Assembly (NCBI GenBank): GCA_012030715.1
Contig: JAAUUJ010000006.1
Location: 1-56,806 of the forward strand
DNA: 56,806 nucleotides
Reading direction: 5' to 3'
Source: Synechococcaceae cyanobacterium SM2_3_1
Lineage (GTDB): Bacteria > Cyanobacteriota > Cyanobacteriia > Thermostichales > Thermostichaceae
Below the pieces are notes generated by a model. The model was not told the origin of the DNA, searched no databases, and saw only the letters and a list, made by a program, of their open reading frames with translations. The position numbers and the translations under genes were made by a program. Shown here in pieces: positions 44,665 to 54,443 of this stretch. How positions within the stretch are numbered: the first letter of the stretch is position 1; each line of letters begins with the position of its first letter.

Positions 44665-45561
44665 ATGACTAAAGACGCGCGTAGCATCCTGAATGATCTG
44701 GGCAAATCCTTGAACCCCTCTGGGGGGTTACCTCAACGGCTGACCCGAGCGATCCAGACCAAAAAAGCCCAGATCGCTCAGCAACGCTCCCAGGAAACGA
44801 TTGAAATTCTGTCTCGTCGCGAACTGGATAAAATGCGTCGCGTGGGTCGTCTGGCAGCCCAGCTCCTCAATCACCTAGAGGCCATGGTCCAACCCGGGGT
44901 CAGTACCCTGCAGATCAACGATGAAGCCGAGCGCTGGACCCTGGCTCACGGAGCTCGTAGCGCCCCTCTCGGTTACTATGGCTTTCCCAAATCCATCTGT
45001 ACCAGTATCAATGAGGTGGTCTGTCATGGCATTCCCAATGCCCGTCAGGTTCTGAAAGACGGCGATATTATCAATATTGATGTCACCCCGATTCTGGATG
45101 GTTACCACGGTGACACTTCGAAAACCTTTTACGTGGGAACTCCCTCTGCCAAAGCTCGAAAACTGGTGGAGGTAACGGAAGAATCTCTGAGACGGGGCAT
45201 CGCAGCTGTCAAGCCCGGGGGATACATCGGGGATATTGGTGCCGCCATTCAGTCCTACGCAGAGGCAGAAGGATTTTCAGTAGTGAGAGATTTTGTGGGT
45301 CATGGGGTTGGTCGGGTTTTTCACACGGCGCCTCAGGTTCCCCACTACGGCAAGCCTGGAGAAGGGGATCGGCTACGACCGGGGATGGTGTTCACCATTG
45401 AGCCCATGATTAACGAAGGCACATGGCAGGTACAATTGCTCGCGGATAAATGGACTGCCGTCACTAAAGACCGCAAGCTCTCGGCTCAGTTTGAACACAC
45501 CATTGCTGTCACCGATGACGGGGTGGAGATCCTGACCTTACCTGAATCAAGGGAGGCTTAG
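44665..45561 (+). CDS. map: Methionine aminopeptidase, type I
   Basis: It removes the initiator Met from nascent proteins. The 298-residue protein has the five metal ligands of the pita-bread fold: Asp in NIDVTPILDGYHGD (both Asp), His in DFVGHGVGRVFHTAP, Glu in TIEPMIN and Glu in FEHTIAVT. About 45 extra residues precede the catalytic domain, beginning MTKDARSILNDLG. A later in-frame start is possible but the extension reads like protein. It is convergent with the J-domain gene and overlaps it by 4 bases. Confidence 0.94.
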   Translation: MTKDARSILNDLGKSLNPSGGLPQRLTRAIQTKKAQIAQQRSQETIEILSRRELDKMRRVGRLAAQLLNHLEAMVQPGVSTLQINDEAERWTLAHGARSAPLGYYGFPKSICTSINEVVCHGIPNARQVLKDGDIINIDVTPILDGYHGDTSKTFYVGTPSAKARKLVEVTEESLRRGIAAVKPGGYIGDIGAAIQSYAEAEGFSVVRDFVGHGVGRVFHTAPQVPHYGKPGEGDRLRPGMVFTIEPMINEGTWQVQLLADKWTAVTKDRKLSAQFEHTIAVTDDGVEILTLPESREA

Positions 45562-46373
45562 GTGCCGTAGATACGTCCATCAGGCATGGTCACCTGGGTG
45601 AGATTGGCTCCCACCAGCTTGACCATGATCCGGTCAGCATAGCCGATGCGAGCATCTCTTAAGTTGGCTCCCTCCAGATCCGCTCCGCTCAGATCTGCGC
45701 CGATAAGATTGGCTCGCTGGAGATCGGCTCCCCTGAGATTAGCCTGCAGGAGATTGGCCCGAAACAGATTGGCCTGCTGCAGATTGGCACCGCTGAGATC
45801 CGCCAGGTGTAGGAAGGCGTCACTCAGATCCGCTCCCCGCAGGTCGGCATGACTCATATCTTTCCCTTCCAAGTAGGCCTCTTTGAGGTTAGCTCCGCGC
45901 AGATCGGCCCCCCTCATATTGCCGTGCTGACGTCCAGAACGATAGGCACTGTCGGGTGATCCAGGCGGTGGTGGCGGAGAATAAGAAGAACGAGAGGACC
46001 CAGATGAGCGATCGGCCTGTTGCCTCGCGGATGAGGGTGGCGGGGGCGGAGAATAGTGCTGCTCATAGGGAGGGCGCCAGGTGGATTGGGAAGCCGGACG
46101 TTCTGGAGGACGGTAGTAGGATCGTTGCGAGGTGGATCCACCCCGACCATTTTGTCTACTGCTTCCTTTCCCAGCCCGCTCCCGGAGCTGATCCCGGGCA
46201 TGATTGAGCTTTTTAATCATCTCTTGCGCCTTTTCCAGCAGGCGAGGGTTATCCTGCGGCAAGCGGTCGGGATGCCAGATAAAAACAAGATCTCTGTAAG
46301 CCTGATTCACAGCCTCCAGTGAAGCTCCAGGCTCTAACCCCAGCAGGCGGTAACACTGCTCCAGCTCATCCAT
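45558..46373 (-). CDS. J-domain / pentapeptide-repeat protein
   Basis: From ATG 46373 the protein is 271 residues. An N-terminal J domain (residues ~4-63) has the HPD motif in [10 protein letters not shown] and would stimulate DnaK-type Hsp70. A Ser/Pro/Tyr-rich disordered linker (residues ~70-145) with several Pro runs follows. The C-terminal ~110 residues are A(D/N)Lxx pentapeptide repeats forming a right-handed beta-helix. The combination suggests a co-chaperone that brings Hsp70 to a binding partner held by the helix. GTG 46382 is an alternative start. Confidence 0.9.
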   Translation of the reverse strand: MDELEQCYRLLGLEPGASLEAVNQAYRDLVFIWHPDRLPQDNPRLLEKAQEMIKKLNHARDQLRERAGKGSSRQNGRGGSTSQRSYYRPPERPASQSTWRPPYEQHYSPPPPPSSARQQADRSSGSSRSSYSPPPPPGSPDSAYRSGRQHGNMRGADLRGANLKEAYLEGKDMSHADLRGADLSDAFLHLADLSGANLQQANLFRANLLQANLRGADLQRANLIGADLSGADLEGANLRDARIGYADRIMVKLVGANLTQVTMPDGRIYGT

Positions 46374-46449
46374 AGCCTTCACCCTAGCATGAGTCCGCCG
46401 TGGATAAATTAGGGCTCACCGACCCTGATCGCGATGTCAGGTTCTGATC

Positions 46450-47049
46450 TCAATCCGAGTGCCTTTGCCCCACCCAGGGTAACCGCTGCCACCAACCCTT
46501 GCTTTTCTCTGTGACATCGAGGGAGTGGCGAAACTGAGCGCTGTCCAGGGGGGTGGTGGGCTGTTTAGGATCAGCTTTGATGGCGGTTTTAGTGGTTTTG
46601 TAAAATTCATCTAATTGCCGCGCCACCGTGGTACGGGCATCGGAAACCTCAGCCTTAATGCTGCGATAATTGATGGACTGGAGATAGCGGACAAACTCAT
46701 CAGCCGACAGCTGGCGCAGACAATATTGCACCTGCACCTTGCCGCCAAACAGCACCATGTCGCCATCCCGCAGATCATGGGCCAGGGTTTTCTGGCTGTT
46801 GACCGTAATCCCGTTCATGCTCCGACGGCCCTCTAGATTGCCATCCAGCAACCGATAGATGTACTCACCATCTGGTTTTGGCACTCTCAGGAGGATCGCA
46901 TGCTGACGCGAGACCGAGGTAGAGTTCAGAACAATAAGGTTGGCAGGGTCCCGTCCCAGAGAATAGGTGGCCGCGTCCAGAGCAATAGCTCGCCGACCAT
47001 CATCATCGTCAATCACCAGAATATGCCAAGTCTTGATGCGCTCTGCCAT
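46450..47049 (-). CDS. FHA domain protein
   Basis: From ATG 47049, preceded by GGAG at a good distance, the protein is 199 residues. A forkhead-associated domain occupies about residues 10-115 (YSLGRDPANLIVL, SVSRQHAILL, SMNGITVNSQ, HDLRDGDMVLFGG), which binds phosphothreonine peptides. The rest is a charged helical tail ending in a basic segment (WWQRLPWVGQR). The longer reading to 47133 lacks a start signal. It probably takes part in Ser/Thr kinase signalling; no kinase gene is adjacent. Confidence 0.9.
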   Translation of the reverse strand: MAERIKTWHILVIDDDDGRRAIALDAATYSLGRDPANLIVLNSTSVSRQHAILLRVPKPDGEYIYRLLDGNLEGRRSMNGITVNSQKTLAHDLRDGDMVLFGGKVQVQYCLRQLSADEFVRYLQSINYRSIKAEVSDARTTVARQLDEFYKTTKTAIKADPKQPTTPLDSAQFRHSLDVTEKSKGWWQRLPWVGQRHSD

Positions 47050-47221
47050 AGGGAACTCCAGTGCTGACTTTGCGTTGAGGTGAGCGAAGATAGTCTTTCC
47101 ATTTAAAGTTAACTTCGATACAGTTATCGACAATATTGCTTAGGCTTTTAAACTACCCTACCACCTGAATTACTGCCTACCAGGAGATCCCTGAATCGAG
47201 ACACCCGATCCACCATTTGCA

Positions 47222-48638
47222 TCACCTTATCCGTAAGGGTGCCCCAGGTGCTGTGCGAGCGATCACAATCATCTGATCCTGTTTTTGCAGGGGGATCGAA
47301 GCTGACGGATTCACTAAGGACTGCCGTTGCCCATTCTCTCGCCGCTCCAAAGCGATCAAGATGGCATCATAGTCCTCCTTTACCCGTTGAGCCGCCTGCG
47401 CAAAGGTGATCCCCTCCCAGCCCGCAGGTAACTGCAGCTTGTAGAGCTGATTGCCAAATTTAACCGTCAGGAGTTCAGTCAGCACTTCGGTGAGCCCCTG
47501 ATTGCGGGCCGAGGTGGCGATCAGATGGCTGGTTAGTTCATCCCCCACCACCACATCTTCTACGCCTGCAACCCGCAGCTGCACATTATTCCGACGATCG
47601 AGCATCTGGGCGCAGGTATGAATCCGGGGCTGGAGTTTCTCGATAGTCAAGGCCGCCAAGACGGTGCGGGCATCTCGATCTTGATCAGAGCGAGGTCGGG
47701 TGGCATCCGCCAGCAGAATCGCCTGCGAGGCATGTTCAATCCCCACCTCCTCCAGCACCTCAATGCGGGTATAGTCACCGCTATAAAAATAAATGCGTGC
47801 AGGATCTACGTCGCGCAGCTCATGTTCAGGATGGGTTTCGAATTCCGCCACGATCACAATGTAGCGATTGCGGCTGAGAGGATCCATCTGCAATTCCTGC
47901 AGGATCAGGGCCGCTCCTCGGTTCCAACCACAGATCACCACATGGCCACGCAATTCATCTAAATCCACAAGCCGTAACTCCACTACCCGTTTGAGCTTAT
48001 CAATCATCACCGCTGAGACCACGCCCGTGACCACCGCAAACATGGTGAGCCCACTGATCATCAGCACCAGAGTGACCAGCCAGCCTCCCTCGGTTTCAGC
48101 TGTCGCTGGGATGGGTTCCGCCGCCACCAGGGTGAGAACACTCCACCTCACGGCATCCCAAAGGGTCTCAAAGTCAGGATTCTGCCCGCCCTCCAGCTGC
48201 AGGATCATGACGGCAGCACTGAGAATAATCAGGCTGAGCAGAGACAACAACCCGATCTGAACCCGTCCCCCCCACCGAGATGACGGAGGCCAGTTGCCGA
48301 TTAAGCAGGACCCCAATCCGCATCAACCGCAACAGGCGCAGCACCCGCAACACCCGCCAATTCCCCCCCAGGGGCAGGACTGCGATCATATCGAGCCAAT
48401 AATTCCTGAGAAAACGACGCTTGCGCCGACTGATCCAGGCCCGCAGCAGCAGTTCCAGAATAAAGACAGTATTGAGGAGATCCGCAAGGATGGGAATCAA
48501 CGACCGCTGACTGCTGGCAGATCCTAAAGCTGTTTCTGTAATCACCAAAATCACGGACAGTACAATCAACACCATCAAACTGATCTCAGTTCGGGGTGCA
48601 TGAATAAAATCATCGAGTTGGGCCTGAAATCGGTTCAC
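47222..48638 (-). CDS. Ion channel with TrkA-N (RCK) domain (one frameshift)
   Basis: Two frames join if the C7 run at 48267-48273 is C6, giving 471 residues from GTG 48638. The N-terminal half has several membrane segments and an Arg-rich, voltage-sensor-like stretch (RVLRVLRLLRLMRIGVLL). A two-helix pore region follows, with VLTLVAAEPIP where a K+ channel would have TVGYG. The C-terminal half is a TrkA-N/RCK domain (HVVICGWNRGAALILQEL). Because TVGYG is absent, ion selectivity may differ from K+. This build resembles CASTOR/POLLUX-type and other RCK-gated channels. No partner genes are adjacent. Confidence 0.85.
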
Positions 48639-48840
48639 ATGCGGGCAGAGAATGCACAGTCATCCGTCATTATTGCCCAGCGTTGATCCAATACCTCAAG
48701 ACACTTGCTGATCGGGATGGGGACGATTGCTGACCATCAAGGGAAGAAAGTCATTAAAGATCATGGAAACCTCGGCAATTGGCTTTTGCTTTGGACGTTT
48801 GGCTGTGAAGAGAGCGTGAACCAGAGAGTTCAGCCCTGAG

Positions 48841-50322
48841 TCAAGATAGGTGTTTTGCTGCCGCCCGTTGCAACAATCGTGTGCGTTCCAGGCGATTAAA
48901 GAGGCGGGTCACCAATTCTGGACCAACGATCGGTTTGGTTACAAAATCATCCCCCCCAGCCGAAAAGACCTGATGTAACGTGTCCGCATCCGTGTGGGCA
49001 GTTAAAAACAAAATCGGGATCCAGCTCCATTGATCTGCTTCGCGCACCTGCTGACAGAGTTCAATCCCACTTTGTTGGGGCAGTTCCACATCCATGATGA
49101 TCAGATCCGGTGTCACCTGGGTGAGGGTTGACCAGAAGTGCTCTGCATTGGCCAGAGGACAAACCTGCAATCCCCAGGGGGGAAGCAACATTTCCAGGGC
49201 TGACAAAATGGTCGGATCATCATCCACCACCAGCACCTTAGCCTCGGCAGTGAAACTGGAAGGGGTAGAGACAACCGGAAGACCGAGCTGAACGGGCTGT
49301 TCAATGGTCCGGTGGAGCCTCTTGATCAGAGTTGCCAGCTGCGTGACCCCTTCAGAAGAGAGGGGCTGCTGCCAGAGGGTTTCAATTTGACTGGCCAGGT
49401 GAGATCCCTCCTGAAAGCCAAATGTGCCCAGGGATCCGGCCAGCTTGTGGGCTTCCTGCTGGGCTGTTTCGAGTAAGTCGGGTTGCAATTGCTGGGCCTG
49501 AGCCAGAGTCACCGCTTCCTCCAGCACCTGTAGGCGTTGCATATGTTTCTCTTTAAACCGATCCCAGGCTCGAGCCACCACCGCCAGCGTTTCTGTTCTG
49601 CGAGAAGCCTGCTCCTGGGGAGAAACCACCTGCGGTAAGGCCTCTTCTTCAGGGGGAGTCTTGAGGGCATACCCCAGGCCGTAGACCGTTTTAATGAGAT
49701 CCGGAGCCCCCACCTCCTTGAGTTTGCGACGCAGACCCTTGACATGAGCTCTGACGGTATCTAGACCAGGGGAATCTTCGTAGGCCCAGAGGTGATCTAG
49801 TATTTCCCCCTGACTGTAGACCCGCTTAGGATTGCGCAGCAGCAGTTCCAGCAGGGCGTATTCTTTGGGGGTGGCATGCACCAGCTGATCCTCGAAGCTG
49901 ATCTCGCAACTGCTGGGATCCAGAAGCAGATCTCCCCAGGAGAGCACCGGTTGAGTTGCCCCTCCCCCACGGCGCAGCAGGGAACGAATGCGAGCCCGCA
50001 ATTCCTCGATCTCAAAGGGCTTTACCATGTAGTCATCGGCGCCTGCATCCAAACCTGCCACTTTGTCAGCGGTTTCCTGTCGAGCAGTTAATAACAGGAT
50101 CGGGACCCTATATCCTTGCTGCCGCAGACGGGAACAGAATTGAATGCCATCCCACTTGGGTAATTCCACATCCAGGAGCACCAGATCGTAGGGGTAAACC
50201 TCCATGAGATCCTGAGCTTCTTGGGCATTTTCGGCGAGATCCACGGCATAGGTGTCTTCCTCCAGGGAGTCTTTCACCAGTGTGGCAAGACTGACATCAT
50301 CCTCAACCAGCAGAATCTTCAT
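48841..50322 (-). CDS. Multidomain response regulator: REC - winged helix - Hpt - REC
   Basis: The 493-residue protein has, in order, a receiver domain (residues 1-120, Asp in LVLLDVELPKWDG), an OmpR-type winged-helix DNA-binding domain (~125-225, ending VYGLGYALKTP), a histidine phosphotransfer domain (His in AQQEAHKLAGSLGTFGF, ~290-300) and a second receiver (~365-485, Asp in LIIMDVELPQQSG, Lys in DDFVTKP). All phosphorelay residues are present. It could pass phosphate from its second receiver or an external kinase through Hpt while controlling transcription. No kinase gene lies beside it; the 202-base gap downstream shows no gene. Confidence 0.95.
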   Translation of the reverse strand: MKILLVEDDVSLATLVKDSLEEDTYAVDLAENAQEAQDLMEVYPYDLVLLDVELPKWDGIQFCSRLRQQGYRVPILLLTARQETADKVAGLDAGADDYMVKPFEIEELRARIRSLLRRGGGATQPVLSWGDLLLDPSSCEISFEDQLVHATPKEYALLELLLRNPKRVYSQGEILDHLWAYEDSPGLDTVRAHVKGLRRKLKEVGAPDLIKTVYGLGYALKTPPEEEALPQVVSPQEQASRRTETLAVVARAWDRFKEKHMQRLQVLEEAVTLAQAQQLQPDLLETAQQEAHKLAGSLGTFGFQEGSHLASQIETLWQQPLSSEGVTQLATLIKRLHRTIEQPVQLGLPVVSTPSSFTAEAKVLVVDDDPTILSALEMLLPPWGLQVCPLANAEHFWSTLTQVTPDLIIMDVELPQQSGIELCQQVREADQWSWIPILFLTAHTDADTLHQVFSAGGDDFVTKPIVGPELVTRLFNRLERTRLLQRAAAKHLS

Positions 50323-50555
50323 TGTACAGAAATCAGGTGAGGTGGACAGAATGGATTGAGTATAGCAGCCAAGGCTCTGGAAGATGAACCAGTAAGAGAG
50401 TTAAGACTCCTCAAACCCAATCACAATCCCGAGATTTCACAGCTTTTTTACATCTATTTTCTTCCATAGAAATAGGTTGCTCACTAAAACCTGACAGCAG
50501 ACTATACTCTAGGTTCTTTTGAACCTTGCACAAGATTACAACAGTTCCAATTCCC

Positions 50556-50795
50556 ATGAATAAAGTTAAGCATAGCTCTAAAAGAAATCAGTCGGAGAAG
50601 CAAATAAAGAATGTTGACCTTCTGTGGATGCAACAGTCAAGCTATCCCTTTCTGATCGTAGTTCTGTCTGTAACAATTGCAGCAATGGTGATCCCTGGAG
50701 ACATTCTTGAGATTGATCAGTTATGGCAGCACATGCAACCAGAACTCAGGGATACAACTCGTTCACAGGAAATTTACACATTTTTAGTAACTTGA
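50556..50795 (+). CDS. Hypothetical small membrane protein
   Basis: From ATG 50556 the protein is 79 residues: a basic N-terminus, one membrane segment (YPFLIVVLSVTIAAMVIPG, near residues 30-48) and a polar tail. An upstream in-frame ATG at 50526 is possible. The gene lies in A+T-richer DNA and a TATACT box is seen near 50503. No homologous family is recognised. It is 45 bases upstream of a stress-membrane-protein gene, so the two may be co-transcribed. Confidence 0.5.
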   Translation: MNKVKHSSKRNQSEKQIKNVDLLWMQQSSYPFLIVVLSVTIAAMVIPGDILEIDQLWQHMQPELRDTTRSQEIYTFLVT

Positions 50796-50840
50796 TTTTG
50801 TGGTTGTGATTTCTCAGCAGATGTAAGGAGCTAGTAAAAG

Positions 50841-51092
50841 ATGAATGTGATGAACTTATTGCTATTAATTCTGATCGGTGGCATTGCTGGCTGGCTCGCA
50901 GGCGAGATTAAAAGAGGACATGGTTTTGGACTGGTAGGCAATATTGTTGTTGGCATCTGCGGATCTTTCTTTGGTCATTTTCTTTTAGGCCTGTTGGGTA
51001 TTTATGCAGGTGGGATTCTTGGCAACTTAATTGCCGCCACATTAGGAGCCATTGCTTTGTTAGCTCTGATTGGATTGATCAAACGGGCTTGA
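50841..51092 (+). CDS. GlsB/YeaQ/YmgE-family small membrane protein
   Basis: This 83-residue, very hydrophobic protein has the family signature GGIAGWLAGEIKRGHGFGLVGNIVVG, quoted here as GGIAGWLAGEI then GHGFGLVGNIVVG. It has three glycine-rich membrane segments and a short basic end. Members of this family (transglycosylase-associated proteins) are stress-linked inner-membrane proteins of unknown biochemical role. AAGGAG precedes the ATG by 11 bases. It is followed 31 bases later by an exported protein gene on the same strand. Confidence 0.9.
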   Translation: MNVMNLLLLILIGGIAGWLAGEIKRGHGFGLVGNIVVGICGSFFGHFLLGLLGIYAGGILGNLIAATLGAIALLALIGLIKRA

Positions 51093-51123
51093 GATTGAAA
51101 ATGTCGCAAGGAGAATGTTAGTT

Positions 51124-51717
51124 ATGTTTGGACGCTTTACCGCTGTAGTCATTGGGAGCACAACCCCACTGCTGAATCTGGGGATGCCTGTTATCGCCCA
51201 GCAGCCATTTCAGCTAAGAAGTGCAACCTTGCAACCGGGAGCGGTGATCCCCGCTTCTGTGGCTGATGCCGCCGGTACCCAATACTACTATCCCGATACG
51301 GTTTACGAAGCCACCCTGAGGGTGGAACAGTCTGTCTACAATGCTGCAGGACAGATTGTCATTCCTGTGGGTAGCGAGATCCGTGGCACTATCCAGCCTG
51401 TTCCTGGTGGATCTCAGTTTGTCTCCAGAAGCATTGTCATTCAGGGGAACCCCTACCCACTGCAAGCCACATCTGGCGTGATTAACGATGTGAAGGATCC
51501 GCGTCAGTATTCTGGAGATGCCATTGCTGAAGACTCTGCAATCGGTGCCGCAGCAGGGGTGATCCTGGGTGCAGTTACAGGGGGAGTCACGGCGGGTGGT
51601 GTCATTGGTGGAGCTGCGGCAGGAGCGGGCATTGGGAATGTGACAGCCCCGCGCGTTGTGGTGCTGCGACCCAACTCCTCTGTCCAGCTGACTCTGCTGA
51701 ATCCTCTGGTGATCTAA
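51124..51717 (+). CDS. Exported protein with glycine-zipper C-terminus
   Basis: From ATG 51124 (AAGGAG 10 bases upstream; ATG 51115 is too close) the protein is 197 residues. A short signal peptide ends near IAQQ. A beta-rich segment resembles TrbI/DotG-type domains (VIPASVADAAG, VPVGSEIRGTI-like VIPVGSEIRGTIQPV). A glycine/alanine-rich membrane-inserting stretch follows (AAAGVILGAVTGGVTAGGVI, ~145-180), then a final beta strand. It is probably envelope-associated. Function unknown. Confidence 0.65.
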   Translation: MFGRFTAVVIGSTTPLLNLGMPVIAQQPFQLRSATLQPGAVIPASVADAAGTQYYYPDTVYEATLRVEQSVYNAAGQIVIPVGSEIRGTIQPVPGGSQFVSRSIVIQGNPYPLQATSGVINDVKDPRQYSGDAIAEDSAIGAAAGVILGAVTGGVTAGGVIGGAAAGAGIGNVTAPRVVVLRPNSSVQLTLLNPLVI

Positions 51718-51786
51718 GCAGCAGTGGGCAGTCAAGCCCAAAGCCTTGAGCGAGTCGCTGATTCAACACATTCTACAAGCTCACTT

Positions 51787-52497
51787 TTAAGGCTGAATCA
51801 AAGCCGTAGTATACAGTTCTCCACTGGCAAGCTTAAGAATTCTCCCCCCCAGGTGGCGGATGGTTGCTTCCCACCGCTCAGAAGGAATGAGGAAAGGCTC
51901 AGTGCCCTTGAATAGTTCGATTAACCCCCACTCCTCTGCCCAGGGGGACTCTGCTCTTACCCAGTCGATGATCACAGGGGCTCCCGGCTTCAGCACCCGC
52001 CGAACCTGTGGCCAGATGGCAGCCAGATATTCCAGTGGATAATAGGCCAGAAAGCCAGTGGCGATCACCTGATCAAACTGCCTGTCATCGTAGGCGGCAA
52101 GCTGGTGTGCCATGCCCTGGCGGACGGATTTAAACAGTTTCGAATTCAACTGGGGAGCGCGGGACTGTAGCAGTTTGACCACCTGGGGACTGAGTTCATG
52201 GCCAAAAAACGAGGCGTTCCACTGACTCCAGGGATAAAGGAAAAAACTGACTCCACAGCCAATATCCAGGCATTGCTCCCGCTTTTGGGGGGTTCTCAGT
52301 TGGAAAAAAGGAACCGCCAACCGATCCTGCAAATGATCCAGCTGACAGGCCTGCCAGAACGAGAGCACCTCAAGATCAGCGGGGAGTTTCCAGGGAGGTT
52401 GTAATCCCAGCTGGATTTCGGTTTCCCGATCAAAGCGCTCGCTCTGAGCCTGCAGAATGGGGGTCCAGTCATCCTGGCTCAAGAAAAGGTTGTCCAT
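51787..52497 (-). CDS. Class I SAM-dependent methyltransferase
   Basis: The 236-residue protein has the SAM-binding glycine motif CLDIGCGVSFFLYPW (about residues 75-89), the acidic end of the second strand (FGHELSPQ), and FDQVIATGFLAYYP, VLKPGAPVIIDW as later class I motifs. Methylation target unknown. It stands alone on the minus strand between an exported protein and ppx; the 186 bases between it and ppx hold only divergent promoter sequence. Confidence 0.9.
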   Translation of the reverse strand: MDNLFLSQDDWTPILQAQSERFDRETEIQLGLQPPWKLPADLEVLSFWQACQLDHLQDRLAVPFFQLRTPQKREQCLDIGCGVSFFLYPWSQWNASFFGHELSPQVVKLLQSRAPQLNSKLFKSVRQGMAHQLAAYDDRQFDQVIATGFLAYYPLEYLAAIWPQVRRVLKPGAPVIIDWVRAESPWAEEWGLIELFKGTEPFLIPSERWEATIRHLGGRILKLASGELYTTALIQP

Positions 52498-52683
52498 ATC
52501 ACAATCTGAGCATAGGGGTGATGACCACTAAAGACAGGGGGAGTGAGATCTGTCAACCCCATGTGACAAATCGCTACATGCAGCCGATCTACCTGAGTAA
52601 AGAAAGGCCGCCGCTGTAGAAGGACGATAGGAAACGATCTGCCGTATTCTTGTGGACAGACAACCCTGTGTTCCTGTAGTGCT

Positions 52684-54342
52684 ATGTCCTCCTCATCCTT
52701 GAGCAGTCCCTCGATTCCTGTGGTCACGCGGTCGGGTGGAGACCGGATCCTGGCCGCTATTGATGTTGGCACCAATTCCATCCATATGGTGATTGTGCGC
52801 ATCAATCCCCTGATTCCTAGCTTTGTGATCATTGATCGTGTGAAAGAAACGGTGCGGCTGGGAGAGTATTGCAATCAGACAGGTGCTCTGACACGAGAGG
52901 CGATGCAACGGGGCTATAACACGCTGGCCCGCTTTCTGACCCTGGCCCGCACCCATGATGTGGAATCGGTGATTGCGGTGGCTACCAGTGCAGTGCGGGA
53001 AGCTCCCAACGGCCAGGAGTTTCTCACCTGGGTGCAGGAGGGTCTGGGGCTCACCATTGATCTGATCTCGGGTCAGGAGGAGGCCCGCCGCATCTATCTG
53101 GGGGTGATTTCCGCGGTGGAACTGCAGGGACAGCCCCATGTGATGGTGGACATTGGCGGGGGATCGACCGAGCTGATTCTGGGGGATGGACGAGAACCCA
53201 TGTTTCTCCGCAGTGTCAAGATTGGGGCTGTGCGGTTAACACAGCAGTTCCTGCATACCGATCCTCCCTCCGCAGCTGAAGTCCAGGCCCTCCGGGTCTA
53301 TATTCAGGGGATGATTGAGGCCCCGATTGAGCAAATGAAACACCTGCTCGGAATTGCACCCGTGCAGATGATCGGCACCTCCGGCACGATTGAGACCCTG
53401 GCTGTGCTAACCAACCGCCGGGAACAGTCCTCTTCATCCCAACCGCGCCCCCACGGCTTACAACTTTCTCTCAAGGGGCTACGCGAGTTTACTGAACAGA
53501 TTCACACGTTGCCTTTAGCTGAACGGCTCAAGATCTCAGGATTGGTGGAACGTCGGGCCGAGATCATTCTGGCGGGAGCCCTGATTCTACAGGAGATCAT
53601 GGAGCATTTGGGGGCCAAGCAGATCAGTTTCTGCAGTCGCTCTTTACGAGAGGGCCTGATCGTCGACTGGATGATCACCCAGGGGCTGATTGAGGATCGC
53701 CTCCGCTTTCAAAGCTCAGTCCGGCAACGGAACGTTCTCAAGCTGGCCCACAAATACCAGGTGGAGATGCCATATGCCGAACGGGTGGCAGATTTTGCCG
53801 TCAGCCTCTTTGATCAAACACGGGGAATGCTGCACCACTGGGGAGATGCGGAGCGGGAATACCTCTGGGTGGCCGCGATTCTGCATAACTGTGGTCACTT
53901 TGTCAGCCATTCTGCCCATCACAAACACTCTTATTACCTGATCCGGCATGGGGATCTGCTGGGATTCAACGAAGAAGAAATGGAGTTGATCGCCAATCTG
54001 GCCCGATACCACCGCAAGTCAGTTCCCAAGAAGCGACATGAAAACTTTCAGCGTCTGGCCAGTGATCAACATCAACAGGTGGTTCTGGAACTGAGTCCGC
54101 TTTTACGTCTTGCCAGTGCTCTTGATCGTCGCCGTATCCATGCCATTCAGAGCATTAACTGTGAATTCATTTCAGATGGCAAAAAGCCTACCCACCTGCG
54201 CCTACTATTACAGGCCAGCCGACCCGAGGATGATTGTGCCCTGGAGCTGTGGAGCCTAGAGGATAAGAAGTCGGTTCTGGAACAACAATTTCACCTGCAG
54301 GTTGAAACCGTTCTGCAAGTTCCCCTGGCCATGCTCCGGTAA
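52684..54342 (+). CDS. ppx: Exopolyphosphatase / pppGpp phosphatase (Ppx/GppA)
   Basis: The 552-residue protein hydrolyses polyphosphate, and possibly pppGpp. The N-terminal ASKHA-fold half has IDVGTNSIHMV, the catalytic region AVATSAVREAPN and the phosphate loop DIGGGSTELILGDG. The C-terminal half is an HD-like helical domain (ILHNCGHFVSHSAHHKHSYYLI, quoted in part). Full length matches long cyanobacterial Ppx. A short hairpin followed by T8 at 54378-54407 may end the transcript. It is near pstS, giving a phosphate-related pair at the end of the window. Confidence 0.95.
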   Translation: MSSSSLSSPSIPVVTRSGGDRILAAIDVGTNSIHMVIVRINPLIPSFVIIDRVKETVRLGEYCNQTGALTREAMQRGYNTLARFLTLARTHDVESVIAVATSAVREAPNGQEFLTWVQEGLGLTIDLISGQEEARRIYLGVISAVELQGQPHVMVDIGGGSTELILGDGREPMFLRSVKIGAVRLTQQFLHTDPPSAAEVQALRVYIQGMIEAPIEQMKHLLGIAPVQMIGTSGTIETLAVLTNRREQSSSSQPRPHGLQLSLKGLREFTEQIHTLPLAERLKISGLVERRAEIILAGALILQEIMEHLGAKQISFCSRSLREGLIVDWMITQGLIEDRLRFQSSVRQRNVLKLAHKYQVEMPYAERVADFAVSLFDQTRGMLHHWGDAEREYLWVAAILHNCGHFVSHSAHHKHSYYLIRHGDLLGFNEEEMELIANLARYHRKSVPKKRHENFQRLASDQHQQVVLELSPLLRLASALDRRRIHAIQSINCEFISDGKKPTHLRLLLQASRPEDDCALELWSLEDKKSVLEQQFHLQVETVLQVPLAMLR

Positions 54343-54443
54343 AGGCGGAAGTCAGATTTGCGTAAAAGCTCCTCAGAATGCACAGTCAGCTGTCCCTTTT
54401 TTTTGTAAGCTATGAGGGTCTTGAGACCTAGGGAGTATTTGCC

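Noticed and set aside
45646-45852. Repetitive plus-strand frame rich in RSAPLRSAP
   Set aside because: It is the antisense reading of the pentapeptide repeats of the J-domain protein.
48639-48840. Gene in the 202-base gap between the channel and the response regulator
   Set aside because: No frame with a start signal or protein-like composition on either strand.
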